Origin: a virus
Direction: 5' to 3' (one strand)
DNA length: 43,064 bases
IMG/VR virus record: IMGVR_UViG_3300044627_004107
Span: 1 to 43,064 of that record
Below, piece by piece: positions 25,802 through 33,225 of the stretch. The notes under the pieces are model-generated. The model was not told the origin of the DNA and searched no databases. It was given only the letters and a program-made list of their open reading frames with translations. Both the position numbers and the translations under genes were made by a program. Positions within the stretch are counted from its first letter, which is position 1; every line of letters starts with the position of its first letter.

Positions 25802-26223
25802 AGATGCTTCCTTACCTTGTTCCAGTAGGCGGTGGTCGCGTCCCACGCCTTGCTGCCCTTCCGCTTGAAGATGTTACAGCCCCCGTTGTGAAGACGGGCC
25901 ATGTCCTCCATGGTCGCACCCGCGGGCGCGTACCTGCGCATGTACGCGACCACGACCCTGCGCGCGTACGCGGGGTCAAAGCAGTCATTGTAGGTTCCGC
26001 CGAGCGTCTTGTCAAACGCGACGGCATCCTTCCAGTAGCCACGGTGGATCTGGAAGGCACCGATGGCCTTGCCCCCGTCGCCCACGGCGTTGGGGTCACC
26101 ACCGGACTCAACCATCATGATGGCATCAAGGAATCGGTCCGAAACTTTCGTATTGGACGCTGGCAGCGTGGGGGAGGTTAGAGATAGACACACCAGAACC
26201 GGAAGCAGCCGAAGCATTCTCAT
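25798..26223 (-). CDS. Lysozyme / lytic transglycosylase-like protein with signal peptide
   Basis: The protein has 141 residues. Residues 1-23 (MRMLRLLPVLVCLSL...PAS) look like a Sec signal peptide. The mature part contains MMVESGGDPNAVG with the likely catalytic Glu, AIGAFQIHRGYWKDA and ARLHNGG, as in SLT/goose-lysozyme-like folds. It would cut peptidoglycan in the periplasm, possibly acting as a signal-anchor endolysin. The start is supported by AAGGAAAG; it overlaps the upstream gene by 98 nt. A GC-rich repeat segment (residues 84-103, YARRVV...RRYAPAGA) interrupts the middle. Confidence 0.75.
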   Translation of the reverse strand: MRMLRLLPVLVCLSLTSPTLPASNTKVSDRFLDAIMMVESGGDPNAVGDGGKAIGAFQIHRGYWKDAVAFDKTLGGTYNDCFDPAYARRVVVAYMRRYAPAGATMEDMARLHNGGCNIFKRKGSKAWDATTAYWNKVRKHL

Positions 26224-26536
26224 TCTTCTTTCCTTGAAGGTAAGAGTAAAACAGCACGGAGTAGTTGATGAGGTCAAGGCAGGTGTCCTCAACGCTCTCG
26301 TCCTTGACTTGGAGCGTGCCGGACTCCACGAAGGAGGACAGGCGGGACATCTTGTCGGTCATCCGGACAAGCATCCCCGCCTCGGTCTTGCAGATGCCCA
26401 TCGCCTCGCAACGGGTGAAGTTGGCGAATGGTTCCTCGCCGCTGCGTCCGGCATAGTCGGCGTTCTTCTTCTGCATCAGGGCGAACGCCTTGGAGCAGAG
26501 GGTCTGGTGGTGCTTCAGCAGTTCTTCTCGGTTCAT
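26126..26536 (-). CDS. DUF1599/Nmad1-like nucleotide-associated protein
   Basis: The protein has 136 residues. The helical core NADYAGRSGEEPFANFTRCE, then MTDKMSRLSSF and EDTCLDLINYSVLFYSYL, matches the family PF07659 (DUF1599, nucleotide modification associated domain 1), related to MazG-like all-alpha pyrophosphohydrolases. It might act on nucleotides, and it neighbours dUTPase. The tail (about residues 105-136) is low complexity and overlaps the lysozyme signal peptide coding region. ATG at 26536 preferred; an in-frame TTG lies 6 nt upstream. Confidence 0.7.
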   Translation of the reverse strand: MNREELLKHHQTLCSKAFALMQKKNADYAGRSGEEPFANFTRCEAMGICKTEAGMLVRMTDKMSRLSSFVESGTLQVKDESVEDTCLDLINYSVLFYSYLQGKKNENASAASGSGVSISNLPHAASVQYESFGPIP

Positions 26537-26538
26537 TG

Positions 26539-27069
26539 TCAAGCCTTTCCGGTTGAGCCGAAACCACCCTTGCGGTCGCCCTTGGGCGGGATGGGGTCGG
26601 CGAGTTCCTTGAAATCACATGAGAGTCGGTGGACGATCTCTCCTTGGCAGATGCGGTCGCCATGGTTCACCCTGACATTGATCTTGCTCATGTTCATGAC
26701 CGCCACCATGAGTTGGTCGGTGTAGTCGGAGTCAATGACCCCCTCCGCGTTGGCAAGCACCAGACCGCCCTTGAGAGCCAGCCCTGACCTCGCGTGCAGG
26801 CGGACGGAGTAGCCCTCGGGGATGTCCAGAACGAGTTGGGTGGGCAGGAGAACCCTGTCGCCGGGTTGCAGGAGGATGAACGGGTCCATCTTGTCATGGA
26901 CATGGGCGAGGTACTTGGTTGGTTCTGAGTTGATCGTCCATGCGTCCACCTCCCGCTTACCGGCAGGCAGGCATACCCGCAGGTCAAAGCAGGCGGACTG
27001 GCTGGTCGCATAGACCGGCGGGAACGCCTCTGGGTGCAACTTGTGATAGCCGAGCACGATGTTCGTGTT
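26539..27069 (-). CDS. dut: dUTPase
   Basis: This 176-residue trimeric-type dUTP diphosphatase has all five motifs: SACFDLRV (I), HARSGLALKG (II), GVIDSDYTDQL (III), GDRICQGEI (IV) and GGFGSTGKA (V, phosphate-binding tail). It hydrolyses dUTP to dUMP, keeping uracil out of phage DNA and feeding dTMP synthesis. The start at 27069 has a GTGAGATTTACACC leader. A sigma70-like promoter (27101-27129) lies inside the end of regA, so it can be expressed independently of the clamp operon. Confidence 0.92.
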   Translation of the reverse strand, partial: NTNIVLGYHKLHPEAFPPVYATSQSACFDLRVCLPAGKREVDAWTINSEPTKYLAHVHDKMDPFILLQPGDRVLLPTQLVLDIPEGYSVRLHARSGLALKGGLVLANAEGVIDSDYTDQLMVAVMNMSKINVRVNHGDRICQGEIVHRLSCDFKELADPIPPKGDRKGGFGSTGKA

Positions 27070-27100
27070 CATGGTGTAAATCTCACTTGTGGAAACGGCT

Positions 27101-27129
27101 ATGGTATCAGGTTTCGTCGCTGCCGTCAA
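27101..27129 (-). promoter_or_regulatory. Sigma70-like promoter upstream of dUTPase
   Basis: TTGACG (27124-27129), a 17-nt spacer and TACCAT (27101-27106). It is partly inside the 3' end of regA. A leader of about 25 nt would contain a GTGAGAT ribosome site. Confidence 0.5.
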
Positions 27130-27532
27130 GGGGTCTCTTGCGAACTCCGATGCGGTACTTCGGAATCAGTTCCCAGTCATTCTTTTGGCTAAAGGGAAGA
27201 ATCTTGAAGTGACTTATCGGACATGCCGGTTCCTTGGTCATGGCAGGGTTGACGATCTTGACCAGCCCCCACTGCTCAAGCAGGTTGGCGATGGTGTTCC
27301 GTCGTGCCTTGTCCGACTCCGCGAAGTCGGATTCCAATCCATCCAGCATGAAGAGTTCCTTGAAGTGGACAATGTAGTACTTGCCCTTCTTGTGGAGGAT
27401 GTGGCAGGACTGGTACAACTTGCGTTCGGTCTTGGAGGAGATCCCGATGCGGGTCAGCGTCTCCTTCACCTTCAAAAAGTTGTCGGGTGAAGGTAAGGTG
27501 ACCTCCACAAGGGTGTCTACTATTTGATTCAC
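27107..27532 (-). CDS. regA: RegA translational repressor
   Basis: This 141-residue RNA-binding protein represses translation of early phage genes by binding near start codons. The segment DNFLKVKETLTRIGI...YQSCHILHKKGKYYIVHFKE is very close to T4 RegA, as is the C-terminal KYRIGVRK. It is about 20 residues longer than the T4 protein (122), mostly at the ends. Translation appears to begin at GTG (27532); a second in-frame GTG eight codons later aligns with the T4 start. It follows gp62 as in T4. Confidence 0.95.
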   Translation of the reverse strand: MNQIVDTLVEVTLPSPDNFLKVKETLTRIGISSKTERKLYQSCHILHKKGKYYIVHFKELFMLDGLESDFAESDKARRNTIANLLEQWGLVKIVNPAMTKEPACPISHFKILPFSQKNDWELIPKYRIGVRKRPLDGSDET

Positions 27533-27577
27533 GGGATACGCCTTCTACTAATGATGATTTCGCTTCACGAATCGTCA

Positions 27578-27970
27578 TTATTTAGCGTTCCTTCCACCTT
27601 TGGCGGTCCGTAGAGCCTCCACCTGCTCCTCTGTCAGGAGCCGGAGGTAGTCCTTGGCCTTCCTGCTGCTGACCTTATAGTGCTCCATGATGACCTTGAG
27701 CCGTTCCTGCTCCACCTCGTTCTTCTTGATCCACTTGTCCCACCGCTTGCGACGGCGGACGGAGTGGTAGAGGTAGTCAAACTGCATGCGGTTGTCCAGC
27801 ATGTACTGGCAGTTCATCTCGTTGGCATACAGGAGGGTGTCGGGGCTGAACGAGAGGGCACGATTGACCATGAACGGGAGGTAGTGCTTCTCCGCGTCGG
27901 GGTATGCGTCCATCGGGTTGTCGGTCTTCTCGTTGATCGCCTTGAGCAGGTCGGTCAGGGTAAGTTTCAT
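27578..27970 (-). CDS. 62: Clamp loader small subunit (T4 gp62)
   Basis: This 130-residue protein contains HYLPFMVNRALSFSPDTLLYANEMN and the basic YHSVRRRKRWDKWIKK, which match the central conserved part of T4 gp62. With gp44 it loads the sliding clamp. T4 gp62 is 187 residues, so this version is shorter. I chose the ATG at 27970, which overlaps the upstream stop (ATGA). The stop overlaps a CTAAATA element. Unlike T4, gp62 does not directly follow gp44. Confidence 0.85.
   Translation of the reverse strand: MKLTLTDLLKAINEKTDNPMDAYPDAEKHYLPFMVNRALSFSPDTLLYANEMNCQYMLDNRMQFDYLYHSVRRRKRWDKWIKKNEVEQERLKVIMEHYKVSSRKAKDYLRLLTEEQVEALRTAKGGRNAK
27579..27585 (-). promoter_or_regulatory. Late promoter-like CTAAATA at the gp62 stop
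   Basis: CTAAATA read on the minus strand overlaps the stop of gp62 and lies 46 nt before the regA GTG start. It could be a true late-type site or a chance match to AAC-GCT-AAA-TAA. Confidence 0.35.
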
Positions 27971-28698
27971 GGTATATCCAAGTCGGCGAGGGGTGTCCCG
28001 TCCTCCATGCTCACATCCACGATGAGCCGCATGGGGATGTAGATCCACTTCCTCTTCTTGATGTCATAGACGCTGTGGAGGTAGAACTGGTCGTATCCGC
28101 TTGACCCATGATAGCGGTCAATGAGGGGTGCTTCAACATACTCGGGGGTGACCACGCAGATGCGGTGGGAGATCTTGGTCTTGACCCGCTTGCCGTTGAT
28201 GTCCTCGTACTCAATGTCAAGGTGGTTGGGATAGATGTTCTTGAGCAGGGCATCAATCCACTCGGAGAGCATAATGTCGGTCATACCCGTCACTTCAAAG
28301 TAGGAGCCGAAGCCCCCGTTACCGCTGTCATCCGAATGCTTCTTGGCGACACGCATGGAGAAGTATGACTTCCTCTCATGGAGGAATGACTGGCGGGCAT
28401 GCTCGCACTCTCGTACGAACTGCTCGTACTTGTACTTTCCCTCCAGTTTCTTGTTGATCTGCGTGACCTTGTCCAGTTCGTCCTCGGTGATGAGGCTGGA
28501 TAGGAGCATGATCTTTTCAACCGGACTGGCATCCTCGGCATCCGACCCCTTGCGGATTCCGTCTAGGCTGTCCCAAAATTTGGGGTTGATTTCGGTGGTC
28601 AGTGAGGAGCGGAACTCCTTCACATAACCATCTATGTCGTACTTCTTGCCGATCTCATGGATGGCAATCGAAAGGTCTCCGAGGCTCTTCACGACCAT
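27967..28698 (-). CDS. Unrecognised protein inserted between clamp loader subunit genes
   Basis: The protein has 243 residues. It starts MVVKSLGDLSIAIHEIGKKY, has a charged helical middle (KIMLLSSLITEDELDKV, then KYKYEQFVRECEHARQS) and a beta-rich C-terminus (HRICVVTPEYVEAPLIDRY...KRKWIYIPMRLIVDV). No motif is recognised. The ATG at 28698 has GGGAGG upstream and a CTAAATA element 25 nt before it, suggesting late expression. It is translationally coupled to gp62 by an ATGA overlap. In T4, gp44 and gp62 are adjacent, so this is an insertion. Confidence 0.6.
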   Translation of the reverse strand: MVVKSLGDLSIAIHEIGKKYDIDGYVKEFRSSLTTEINPKFWDSLDGIRKGSDAEDASPVEKIMLLSSLITEDELDKVTQINKKLEGKYKYEQFVRECEHARQSFLHERKSYFSMRVAKKHSDDSGNGGFGSYFEVTGMTDIMLSEWIDALLKNIYPNHLDIEYEDINGKRVKTKISHRICVVTPEYVEAPLIDRYHGSSGYDQFYLHSVYDIKKRKWIYIPMRLIVDVSMEDGTPLADLDIP

Positions 28699-28723
28699 GG
28701 TAGCCTCCCTTCTCTTCAGGGAG

Positions 28724-28730
28724 TATTTAG
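28724..28730 (-). promoter_or_regulatory. Late promoter-like CTAAATA
   Basis: CTAAATA overlaps the TAA stop of gp44 and lies 25 nt upstream of the inserted gene's ATG at 28698, with GGGAGG in between. Confidence 0.55.
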
Positions 28731-29662
28731 GTCTTGAAGGTACACTCCGAGGCGAGAGAAATACAACAGGCGGCAAGGTTGATCTCGGGGTCGGCGGCGA
28801 ACGCAGCCCTGTGCTGATATTCAGCCAGAGTAAGGATTGCTTGAGGTATTGATGAAGGCGTGAGAGACTCAAGGAGAGCGTCGTAGATGCTGCGGAACAC
28901 ATGAGCCGTATCGCGGTCCGTGTTCTCAACCACCCACTTCCGGATGTCCGCGAAGTTCTTGGACTTGAGAGCCTTGACCAGTTGCTCCATGCCCACATCA
29001 GGGGAGACAAGGATGCCCGCGTCAATGGTTCCCGAGACGGAGTACCGCTGGACCTCGTTGAGGATGCGGCGGAAGTCGGGGAAGTGACTGACGATGAGTT
29101 GTGCGAGGACTGCTGGCTCATGGCTGATCTCCTCTGTGTTCAAGATATGGACGAGCCTCTCATGGAACTGCTTCGCCATCTTTGACTTCTCCTTGGAGGG
29201 GATCTTGAAGTCAATGGTGGTGCATCGCGAGTGAAGAGGAGCGATGATGCGATGCTTGAAGTTGCATGTGAGGATGAAGCGGCAGTTGGACGAGAACTCC
29301 TCAATGAACCCACGCAACGCGGGCTGTGTGGATAGGGGGTTCAGGTAGTCAGCCTCGTCAAGGATGACCACCTTGTGTCCACCGTTCAGGGACATGGAGG
29401 AGGCGAACTGCCGGATGCGCATGCGCAGCGTGTCAATCCCGCCGTCCTCTGATGCGTTGATGAACATCATGTCCCTGCCCAACTCCGAGCAGAGGGCGCG
29501 AGCCACGGTGGTCTTGCCGCAGCCCGCACCCCCCGTCAGGATCATGTTGGGGATGTCCCCCGACTTGACGATGTCGGTGAATGTCTCCTTCAGGTTGGTC
29601 GGAAGGATACACTCATCAATCGTCTTCGGACGATACTTCTCTACCAGAAGTGTCTCTTCCAT
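28727..29662 (-). CDS. 44: Clamp loader large subunit AAA+ ATPase (T4 gp44)
   Basis: This 311-residue AAA+ protein opens and loads the gp45 clamp. LVEKYRPKTIDECILP at the N-terminus is the RFC/gp44 signature, Walker A is TGGAGCGKTT, Walker B is VVILDEADYLNP, and the SRC box is HSRCTTIDF (arginine finger). Length matches T4 gp44 (319). Its start follows the gp45 stop by 2 nt, with AAGGA upstream. Confidence 0.95.
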   Translation of the reverse strand: MEETLLVEKYRPKTIDECILPTNLKETFTDIVKSGDIPNMILTGGAGCGKTTVARALCSELGRDMMFINASEDGGIDTLRMRIRQFASSMSLNGGHKVVILDEADYLNPLSTQPALRGFIEEFSSNCRFILTCNFKHRIIAPLHSRCTTIDFKIPSKEKSKMAKQFHERLVHILNTEEISHEPAVLAQLIVSHFPDFRRILNEVQRYSVSGTIDAGILVSPDVGMEQLVKALKSKNFADIRKWVVENTDRDTAHVFRSIYDALLESLTPSSIPQAILTLAEYQHRAAFAADPEINLAACCISLASECTFKT

Positions 29663-29664
29663 GT

Positions 29665-30363
29665 TCAGTCCTTGCTGATGGTGCTGTCGGACTCAAGGGC
29701 GATCCAGTAGGTGACGGGACCGACGAACTTCACGACCTTCTTCTCGGCGAACGACACATCGTAGTCACCGGGGAACAACTTGATGTTCTCCACCTTGAGC
29801 CAGAACCGGAACGACATGTCCGGCTGCTCCTCGTCAACGACGAGACTCCAACTGTGACCCGATGCGTTCTTCTTGTCGCACACGCGGATGCAGATGCCCT
29901 CGTCGCACGACTCAACGCAGAAGTCGGGAGCCTGTAGGACAGAAGCCGCCTTGAGGACCGACGCGATCTTGTCCTCGGTCAGGCGGAACTGGACCGCGAC
30001 CTTGGGCATGCTGATCTTCTTGTCGGGCGGGGCGGACAGGAGCGAAGGCTCGGAGAAGAAGTACTTGACCGATGCCTTGGATCCCTCCGAGCCGATGTTC
30101 ACGAACTTGCCGTTCTCGTCAAACTCAAACTCGGGGTTCTTGAAGAGGCTGATGGTGGAGAGGAACTGGGACATGTCCCAGATGCCGAACTCCGTGTCAA
30201 AGGTCTCCGCTACCGTGGCCTCCGCAAGGATGGTGGAGGACGGCGAGATGGTGCTGATGGTGTTGCCCTGCTTCACATGGAGATTGCTGTTGATCCCCGC
30301 GAAGTTCTTGAGGATGTTCAGGGTCTCCTGCGAAATCTTGATCTTGGTCGCTGTGCTGCTCAT
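29665..30363 (-). CDS. 45: Sliding clamp (T4 gp45)
   Basis: This 232-residue protein is the trimeric processivity clamp, which in T4 also activates late transcription together with gp55 and gp33. TKIKISQETLNILKNFAGIN, SQFLSTISLFKNPEFEFDE and the IWDMS segment match gp45; T4 gp45 is 228 residues. AGGAGA precedes the ATG at 30363, which overlaps the upstream stop (ATGA). It is the first gene of the 45-44-62-regA block. Confidence 0.95.
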   Translation of the reverse strand: MSSTATKIKISQETLNILKNFAGINSNLHVKQGNTISTISPSSTILAEATVAETFDTEFGIWDMSQFLSTISLFKNPEFEFDENGKFVNIGSEGSKASVKYFFSEPSLLSAPPDKKISMPKVAVQFRLTEDKIASVLKAASVLQAPDFCVESCDEGICIRVCDKKNASGHSWSLVVDEEQPDMSFRFWLKVENIKLFPGDYDVSFAEKKVVKFVGPVTYWIALESDSTISKD

Positions 30364-30656
30364 TGTGTAGTGTCTCCTGTTGGACCTTTCTGGTCACTGG
30401 TGTTCTTGTATGGCTTGAAGGGTACGAACGGCTCGTCCTCTTCTTCTGATTTGGTCTCTGGTTTCTGGATGTCAAAGGTCTTGTTCTGGTATATGGATAT
30501 CTGGTCGGACCTGTAGTGACGAACGATGCCGCCATCACACAAAGTCACACACCAGATGTCGTTCTCAAATGTCCCGCTGTCGCGGACATAGATGGCATAG
30601 CCCTCTTTGTCTCCCTCAACGATGACGGGAATCGGGTTGCGGAACTCATGAATCAT
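30360..30656 (-). CDS. Hypothetical protein, upstream partner of gp45
   Basis: The protein has 98 residues: an N-terminal beta-rich half (PIPVIVEGDKEGYAIYVRDSG) and an acidic, Lys-rich C-terminal half (KPETKSEEEDEPFVPF). No family is recognised. It begins directly below a strong hairpin at 30660-30691 and has no Shine-Dalgarno sequence, so translation initiation here is unusual. It overlaps the gp45 start (ATGA). Confidence 0.6.
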   Translation of the reverse strand: MIHEFRNPIPVIVEGDKEGYAIYVRDSGTFENDIWCVTLCDGGIVRHYRSDQISIYQNKTFDIQKPETKSEEEDEPFVPFKPYKNTSDQKGPTGDTTQ

Positions 30657-30659
30657 AAA

Positions 30660-30691
30660 CCGAGGACGAGGGGCTTTCGCCCCCCGCTCGG
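30660..30691 (-). terminator. Strong hairpin, possible terminator or attenuator before the gp45 operon
   Basis: Read on the minus strand, the sequence folds as CCGAG...GGGGC-GAAA-GCCCC...CTCGG, a two-part stem with a stable GAAA tetraloop. Only a short TTT follows, so termination may be partial. It lies between the membrane/coiled-coil gene and the 98-residue gene whose ATG is 3 nt further on. Confidence 0.55.
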
Positions 30692-30710
30692 TGGCACGGA
30701 CGGGTTGGGT

Positions 30711-31190
30711 TTACTTCTTGACCGAGCAACGCTCTTCGCAGTTACGCATGAGGTTGCCGAGGGCACGATCAATCTCATCAACGCGCATGTCAAGGTGACG
30801 CTCGGTATTTTCAAGATGACTGTCAAGACGGTCAATGCTGTCGTTGAACGAATCCTGAAGTTCGTTGACGCGATCGTTGAGATCCTGATGGAAGGTGTCC
30901 GCATTGATGCTCTGTGCCTCGCGAATCTGCGAGTGTTCTTCCTCAATCCAGTCATAGAAATCCTTCCCTGACTTGATCTTGCTGTCCAGTTCCGTCCAAA
31001 GCGAGGACACCAGCAGCAAGGCACCGACGAAGAACCACGGCACGCCTGCCGGATTGGACTCGTTCAGGTAGTAGTTCATGCCGTAGAAGGTGGTGAGCAG
31101 TCCGGTCCATCCCGTCAGTCTGCTGACGATGAACATTCCCTTGTTGACCGTGGGTCGGTTCACGAACAATGTAAACATCTTGCGACTCAT
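30711..31190 (-). CDS. Small membrane protein with coiled-coil tail
   Basis: The protein has 159 residues. Two hydrophobic segments (about 22-40, GWTGLLTTFYGMNYYL, and 48-65, VPWFFVGALLLVSSLW) are followed by a long heptad-like amphipathic helix (SINADTFHQDLNDRV to DRLDSHLENTERHL). It has its own strong sigma70-like promoter (31225-31252) and a following hairpin, so it is probably an early monocistronic unit. A host-membrane role such as exclusion of other phages is a guess. The start at 31190 has AGGAGA. Confidence 0.65.
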   Translation of the reverse strand: MSRKMFTLFVNRPTVNKGMFIVSRLTGWTGLLTTFYGMNYYLNESNPAGVPWFFVGALLLVSSLWTELDSKIKSGKDFYDWIEEEHSQIREAQSINADTFHQDLNDRVNELQDSFNDSIDRLDSHLENTERHLDMRVDEIDRALGNLMRNCEERCSVKK

Positions 31191-31224
31191 TCCGAAATCT
31201 CCTGTAAAGAGGGTTGAAGTGTGG

Positions 31225-31252
31225 GAGTATACCATCTCTCCCGTGGAAGTCA
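31225..31252 (-). promoter_or_regulatory. Strong sigma70-like promoter
   Basis: TTGACT (31247-31252), 16-nt spacer, TATACT (31225-31230). It directly follows the stop of the 31258-31668 gene and drives the membrane/coiled-coil gene at 31190 through a leader that contains AGGAGA. Confidence 0.75.
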
Positions 31253-31257
31253 AGTGG

Positions 31258-31668
31258 TCAGATGATGGTCAGGGAGCAATATGCCATGCCCCGACCGCCT
31301 TTGTAATAGCCAAAGATCAAGAGGTGCTTGCGGGAACGCTTGGTCCCGCCGGTGTATATCTTGCCGTACTTCACGATTCGCTTTCCGCTGGTCATCTTCC
31401 ATCCGCTGTTCAGGGCGAAGGACATGATGCTGCTCTTCATGCTGGTCGGGATGTTGCCCTTGAAGAAGTAGCCCTGTATGCTGCCTTCCCAGATGTTGGA
31501 CTCCTTCATCGCACCGATGAGAGTCATGAGATCGTTGAATCCCTTGTCCTTGGACTTGCCGCCCCGCCCCATCTTGGACGAGAGGATTGCCTTCACCTCG
31601 TCGCTCGGGGAGCAACCCTCGCTACGGCAGTTCTTGGTCCGTGCTGTGTTGCGTAGGGTGGATGCCAT
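31258..31668 (-). CDS. Hypothetical protein
   Basis: The protein has 136 residues and is basic, with Gly-rich segments (SKMGRGGKSKDKGF) and a helical core (DLMTLIGAMKESNIWEGSI) and beta-prone C-terminus (KHLLIFGYYKGGRGMAYCSLTII). I recognise no family. The start lies 3 nt after the preceding stop, with no strong ribosome site (CAGCAGTAACAG), so it is probably translated by coupling. The next promoter begins just after its stop. Confidence 0.5.
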   Translation of the reverse strand: MASTLRNTARTKNCRSEGCSPSDEVKAILSSKMGRGGKSKDKGFNDLMTLIGAMKESNIWEGSIQGYFFKGNIPTSMKSSIMSFALNSGWKMTSGKRIVKYGKIYTGGTKRSRKHLLIFGYYKGGRGMAYCSLTII

Positions 31669-31671
31669 CTG

Positions 31672-32280
31672 TTACTGCTGGGCGAGTCGGTCTCGCAGTT
31701 TTCGTGACATGATTTCCGTGGGCGTGAGTGGATACTCAATCGCCTCAAACTTGAAGCCTCGCGGGGCGGCTTCCTTGCCTCGCACCATCTTGGAATAGAT
31801 GCCGCTCATGGCCATGGGCTTGAACTCACCCACGGACTCTTCCTTGCCGAGACCCGGCCATGCGTCAGGCTTGGTCCCGATGAGGACCGCGTTCTTGTTC
31901 TTCGGATCTTTGAAGAGCACGCAGTCCTGTCCATACTTCTGTCCCATCTTCTTGGCGAAGCCCTTGATGGCTCCGACGGTGGCGGCTGCGTCATCGCGAC
32001 CGATGATGAGGAAGGACTCCTCTTCCACCCGTCTCTTTCCGCCCTTGCCATCGTCCTCGTCGTAGGTTCCGATCAACTTGTTGAAGCCGAAACCAGCCGC
32101 GCGGATGTCCGACTCCAGACGAGCGTTGTTGCCGCGATTAGTCTTGCGGTCCATGGGATTGCCGTCGGCATCACGCCCACGGAAAGCCGTGAGCATCGCA
32201 ACGGGGCGATTCTCAACATTCGCCTTGATCCGCTGTAGCGATGCCTCGTCAAGTTGTACTCGCTCGTATAGGTATGACAT
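31672..32280 (-). CDS. DUF3293-like hypothetical protein
   Basis: The protein has 202 residues. The pattern NNARLESDIRAAGFGFNKLIG, EESFLIIGRDD and KKYGQDCVLF-type segment (GQKYGQDCVLFKDP) resembles DUF3293-type small domains, in which a self-nonself-like N..L...R..G, E.SF and FGQ.A.L pattern is kept. Biochemical role unknown. GGGGAAG precedes the ATG at 32280. It is part of a run of small genes from 33476 to 31258. Confidence 0.5.
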   Translation of the reverse strand: MSYLYERVQLDEASLQRIKANVENRPVAMLTAFRGRDADGNPMDRKTNRGNNARLESDIRAAGFGFNKLIGTYDEDDGKGGKRRVEEESFLIIGRDDAAATVGAIKGFAKKMGQKYGQDCVLFKDPKNKNAVLIGTKPDAWPGLGKEESVGEFKPMAMSGIYSKMVRGKEAAPRGFKFEAIEYPLTPTEIMSRKLRDRLAQQ

Positions 32281-32281
32281 G

Positions 32282-32698
32282 TCACTTCCCCTGCTGCTTG
32301 GCCTTCTTTGCCTTCGTGATCTTTGCCTTGGCCTGTGCTGTGGCCATCAGGGCTTCGGCTTCAGCATAACCGATCATGTAGTACATGGTCAAGTTGCCGG
32401 TTCCGTGCTTCTTGTCGGCGAAAACATTGAGGACGCTCGCGATGCTCAAGCGATTTCCCGCAACATTCTCTCCCAAGTCCTTCAACCGCCTGCCGATGTC
32501 CTTATGCCGCATCTCATAAGGCATGGAACCCGCACCACGGAAGACCACGACGGGATTGTCGGGGTTGGAGATGTCTACATAGTTGAGGGCAATACTTCCT
32601 CCCTGCGGGGTGAGGGTAGTGGATACTCCCTCCTGCTCGCTGATCACTTCGCGAACGGATTTGACCAGAGGGTCGTTGAATGGGTCTTTGGTGTTCAT
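32282..32698 (-). CDS. Hypothetical protein, predicted leaderless late gene
   Basis: The protein has 138 residues. A helical N-terminus (DPLVKSVREVISEQEG) is followed by a beta-rich part (GGSIALNYVDISNPDNPVVV) and an Ala/Lys-rich helical tail (AKAKITKAKKAKQQGK). Family not recognised. The ATG at 32698 overlaps the upstream stop (ATGA), and CTAAATA lies only 6 nt before it, without a Shine-Dalgarno sequence. Confidence 0.5.
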   Translation of the reverse strand: MNTKDPFNDPLVKSVREVISEQEGVSTTLTPQGGSIALNYVDISNPDNPVVVFRGAGSMPYEMRHKDIGRRLKDLGENVAGNRLSIASVLNVFADKKHGTGNLTMYYMIGYAEAEALMATAQAKAKITKAKKAKQQGK

Positions 32699-33225
32699 GA
32701 AGAGTATTTAGGTTCCTCTTCCACGGGACGCTGGAACTCACTGGGAAGGTTCTCGTCAATGTCCACCGGCTCGTAGCCCATGGTCTGGGCGCAGTCGGGG
32801 CAGAGGGTCTTGTACCATCCCCTGTCATTCTTGAGGCACAGGTAGCCGATGTCCCCGCAGACCTCGCACACGGTGCCCGAAAACTCCTCGGTGAACCCAA
32901 CGAGTGCGTAGATGCGGTTCAACCTATCCTGCGGAATCGGGACATGCTGGTGGATGCGAAAGGCGAACCGGAGGACTCCGAACTTCTCCTTGGTCTTGTA
33001 GAGATGGAACAGGGGAGGGTTCTCCTCGCTCTCAACCTCGGGCCACCACTGGATGGGGATGTCCTTGAGTTCCTCCTCAATGGCCTCGGCGACACGGGCG
33101 ACTAGTCCGTCCCACCCGTACCCATGCTCCCAATCAACTCTTCTAGGGTGCTTCTTGTGCCGACCGAAGACACGGGGGCATCGGAGTTCAATCTCGTTTC
33201 GGTCCTTCTCTCGGGCACGGACCAT
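32695..33225 (-). CDS. Zinc-ribbon-containing conserved phage protein
   Basis: The protein has 176 residues. The C-terminal half contains CEVCGDIGYLCL and WYKTLCPDCA, two CxxC pairs forming a probable zinc ribbon, preceded by KEKFGVLRFAF. This layout (GW..LV..., KEKFG.LRF, C.xCG..G, GW..TLC) is familiar from uncharacterised phage proteins. It starts at 33225 (GAGG 2 nt away) inside the neighbouring gene, 124 nt before that gene ends. A frameshift fusion of the two is possible. Confidence 0.55.
   Translation of the reverse strand: MVRAREKDRNEIELRCPRVFGRHKKHPRRVDWEHGYGWDGLVARVAEAIEEELKDIPIQWWPEVESEENPPLFHLYKTKEKFGVLRFAFRIHQHVPIPQDRLNRIYALVGFTEEFSGTVCEVCGDIGYLCLKNDRGWYKTLCPDCAQTMGYEPVDIDENLPSEFQRPVEEEPKYSS
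32705..32711 (-). promoter_or_regulatory. Late promoter-like CTAAATA 6 nt before ATG
   Basis: CTAAATA lies within the last codons of the zinc-ribbon gene and 6 nt (CTCTTC) before the ATG at 32698. A late start here would give a leaderless mRNA. Confidence 0.45.
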
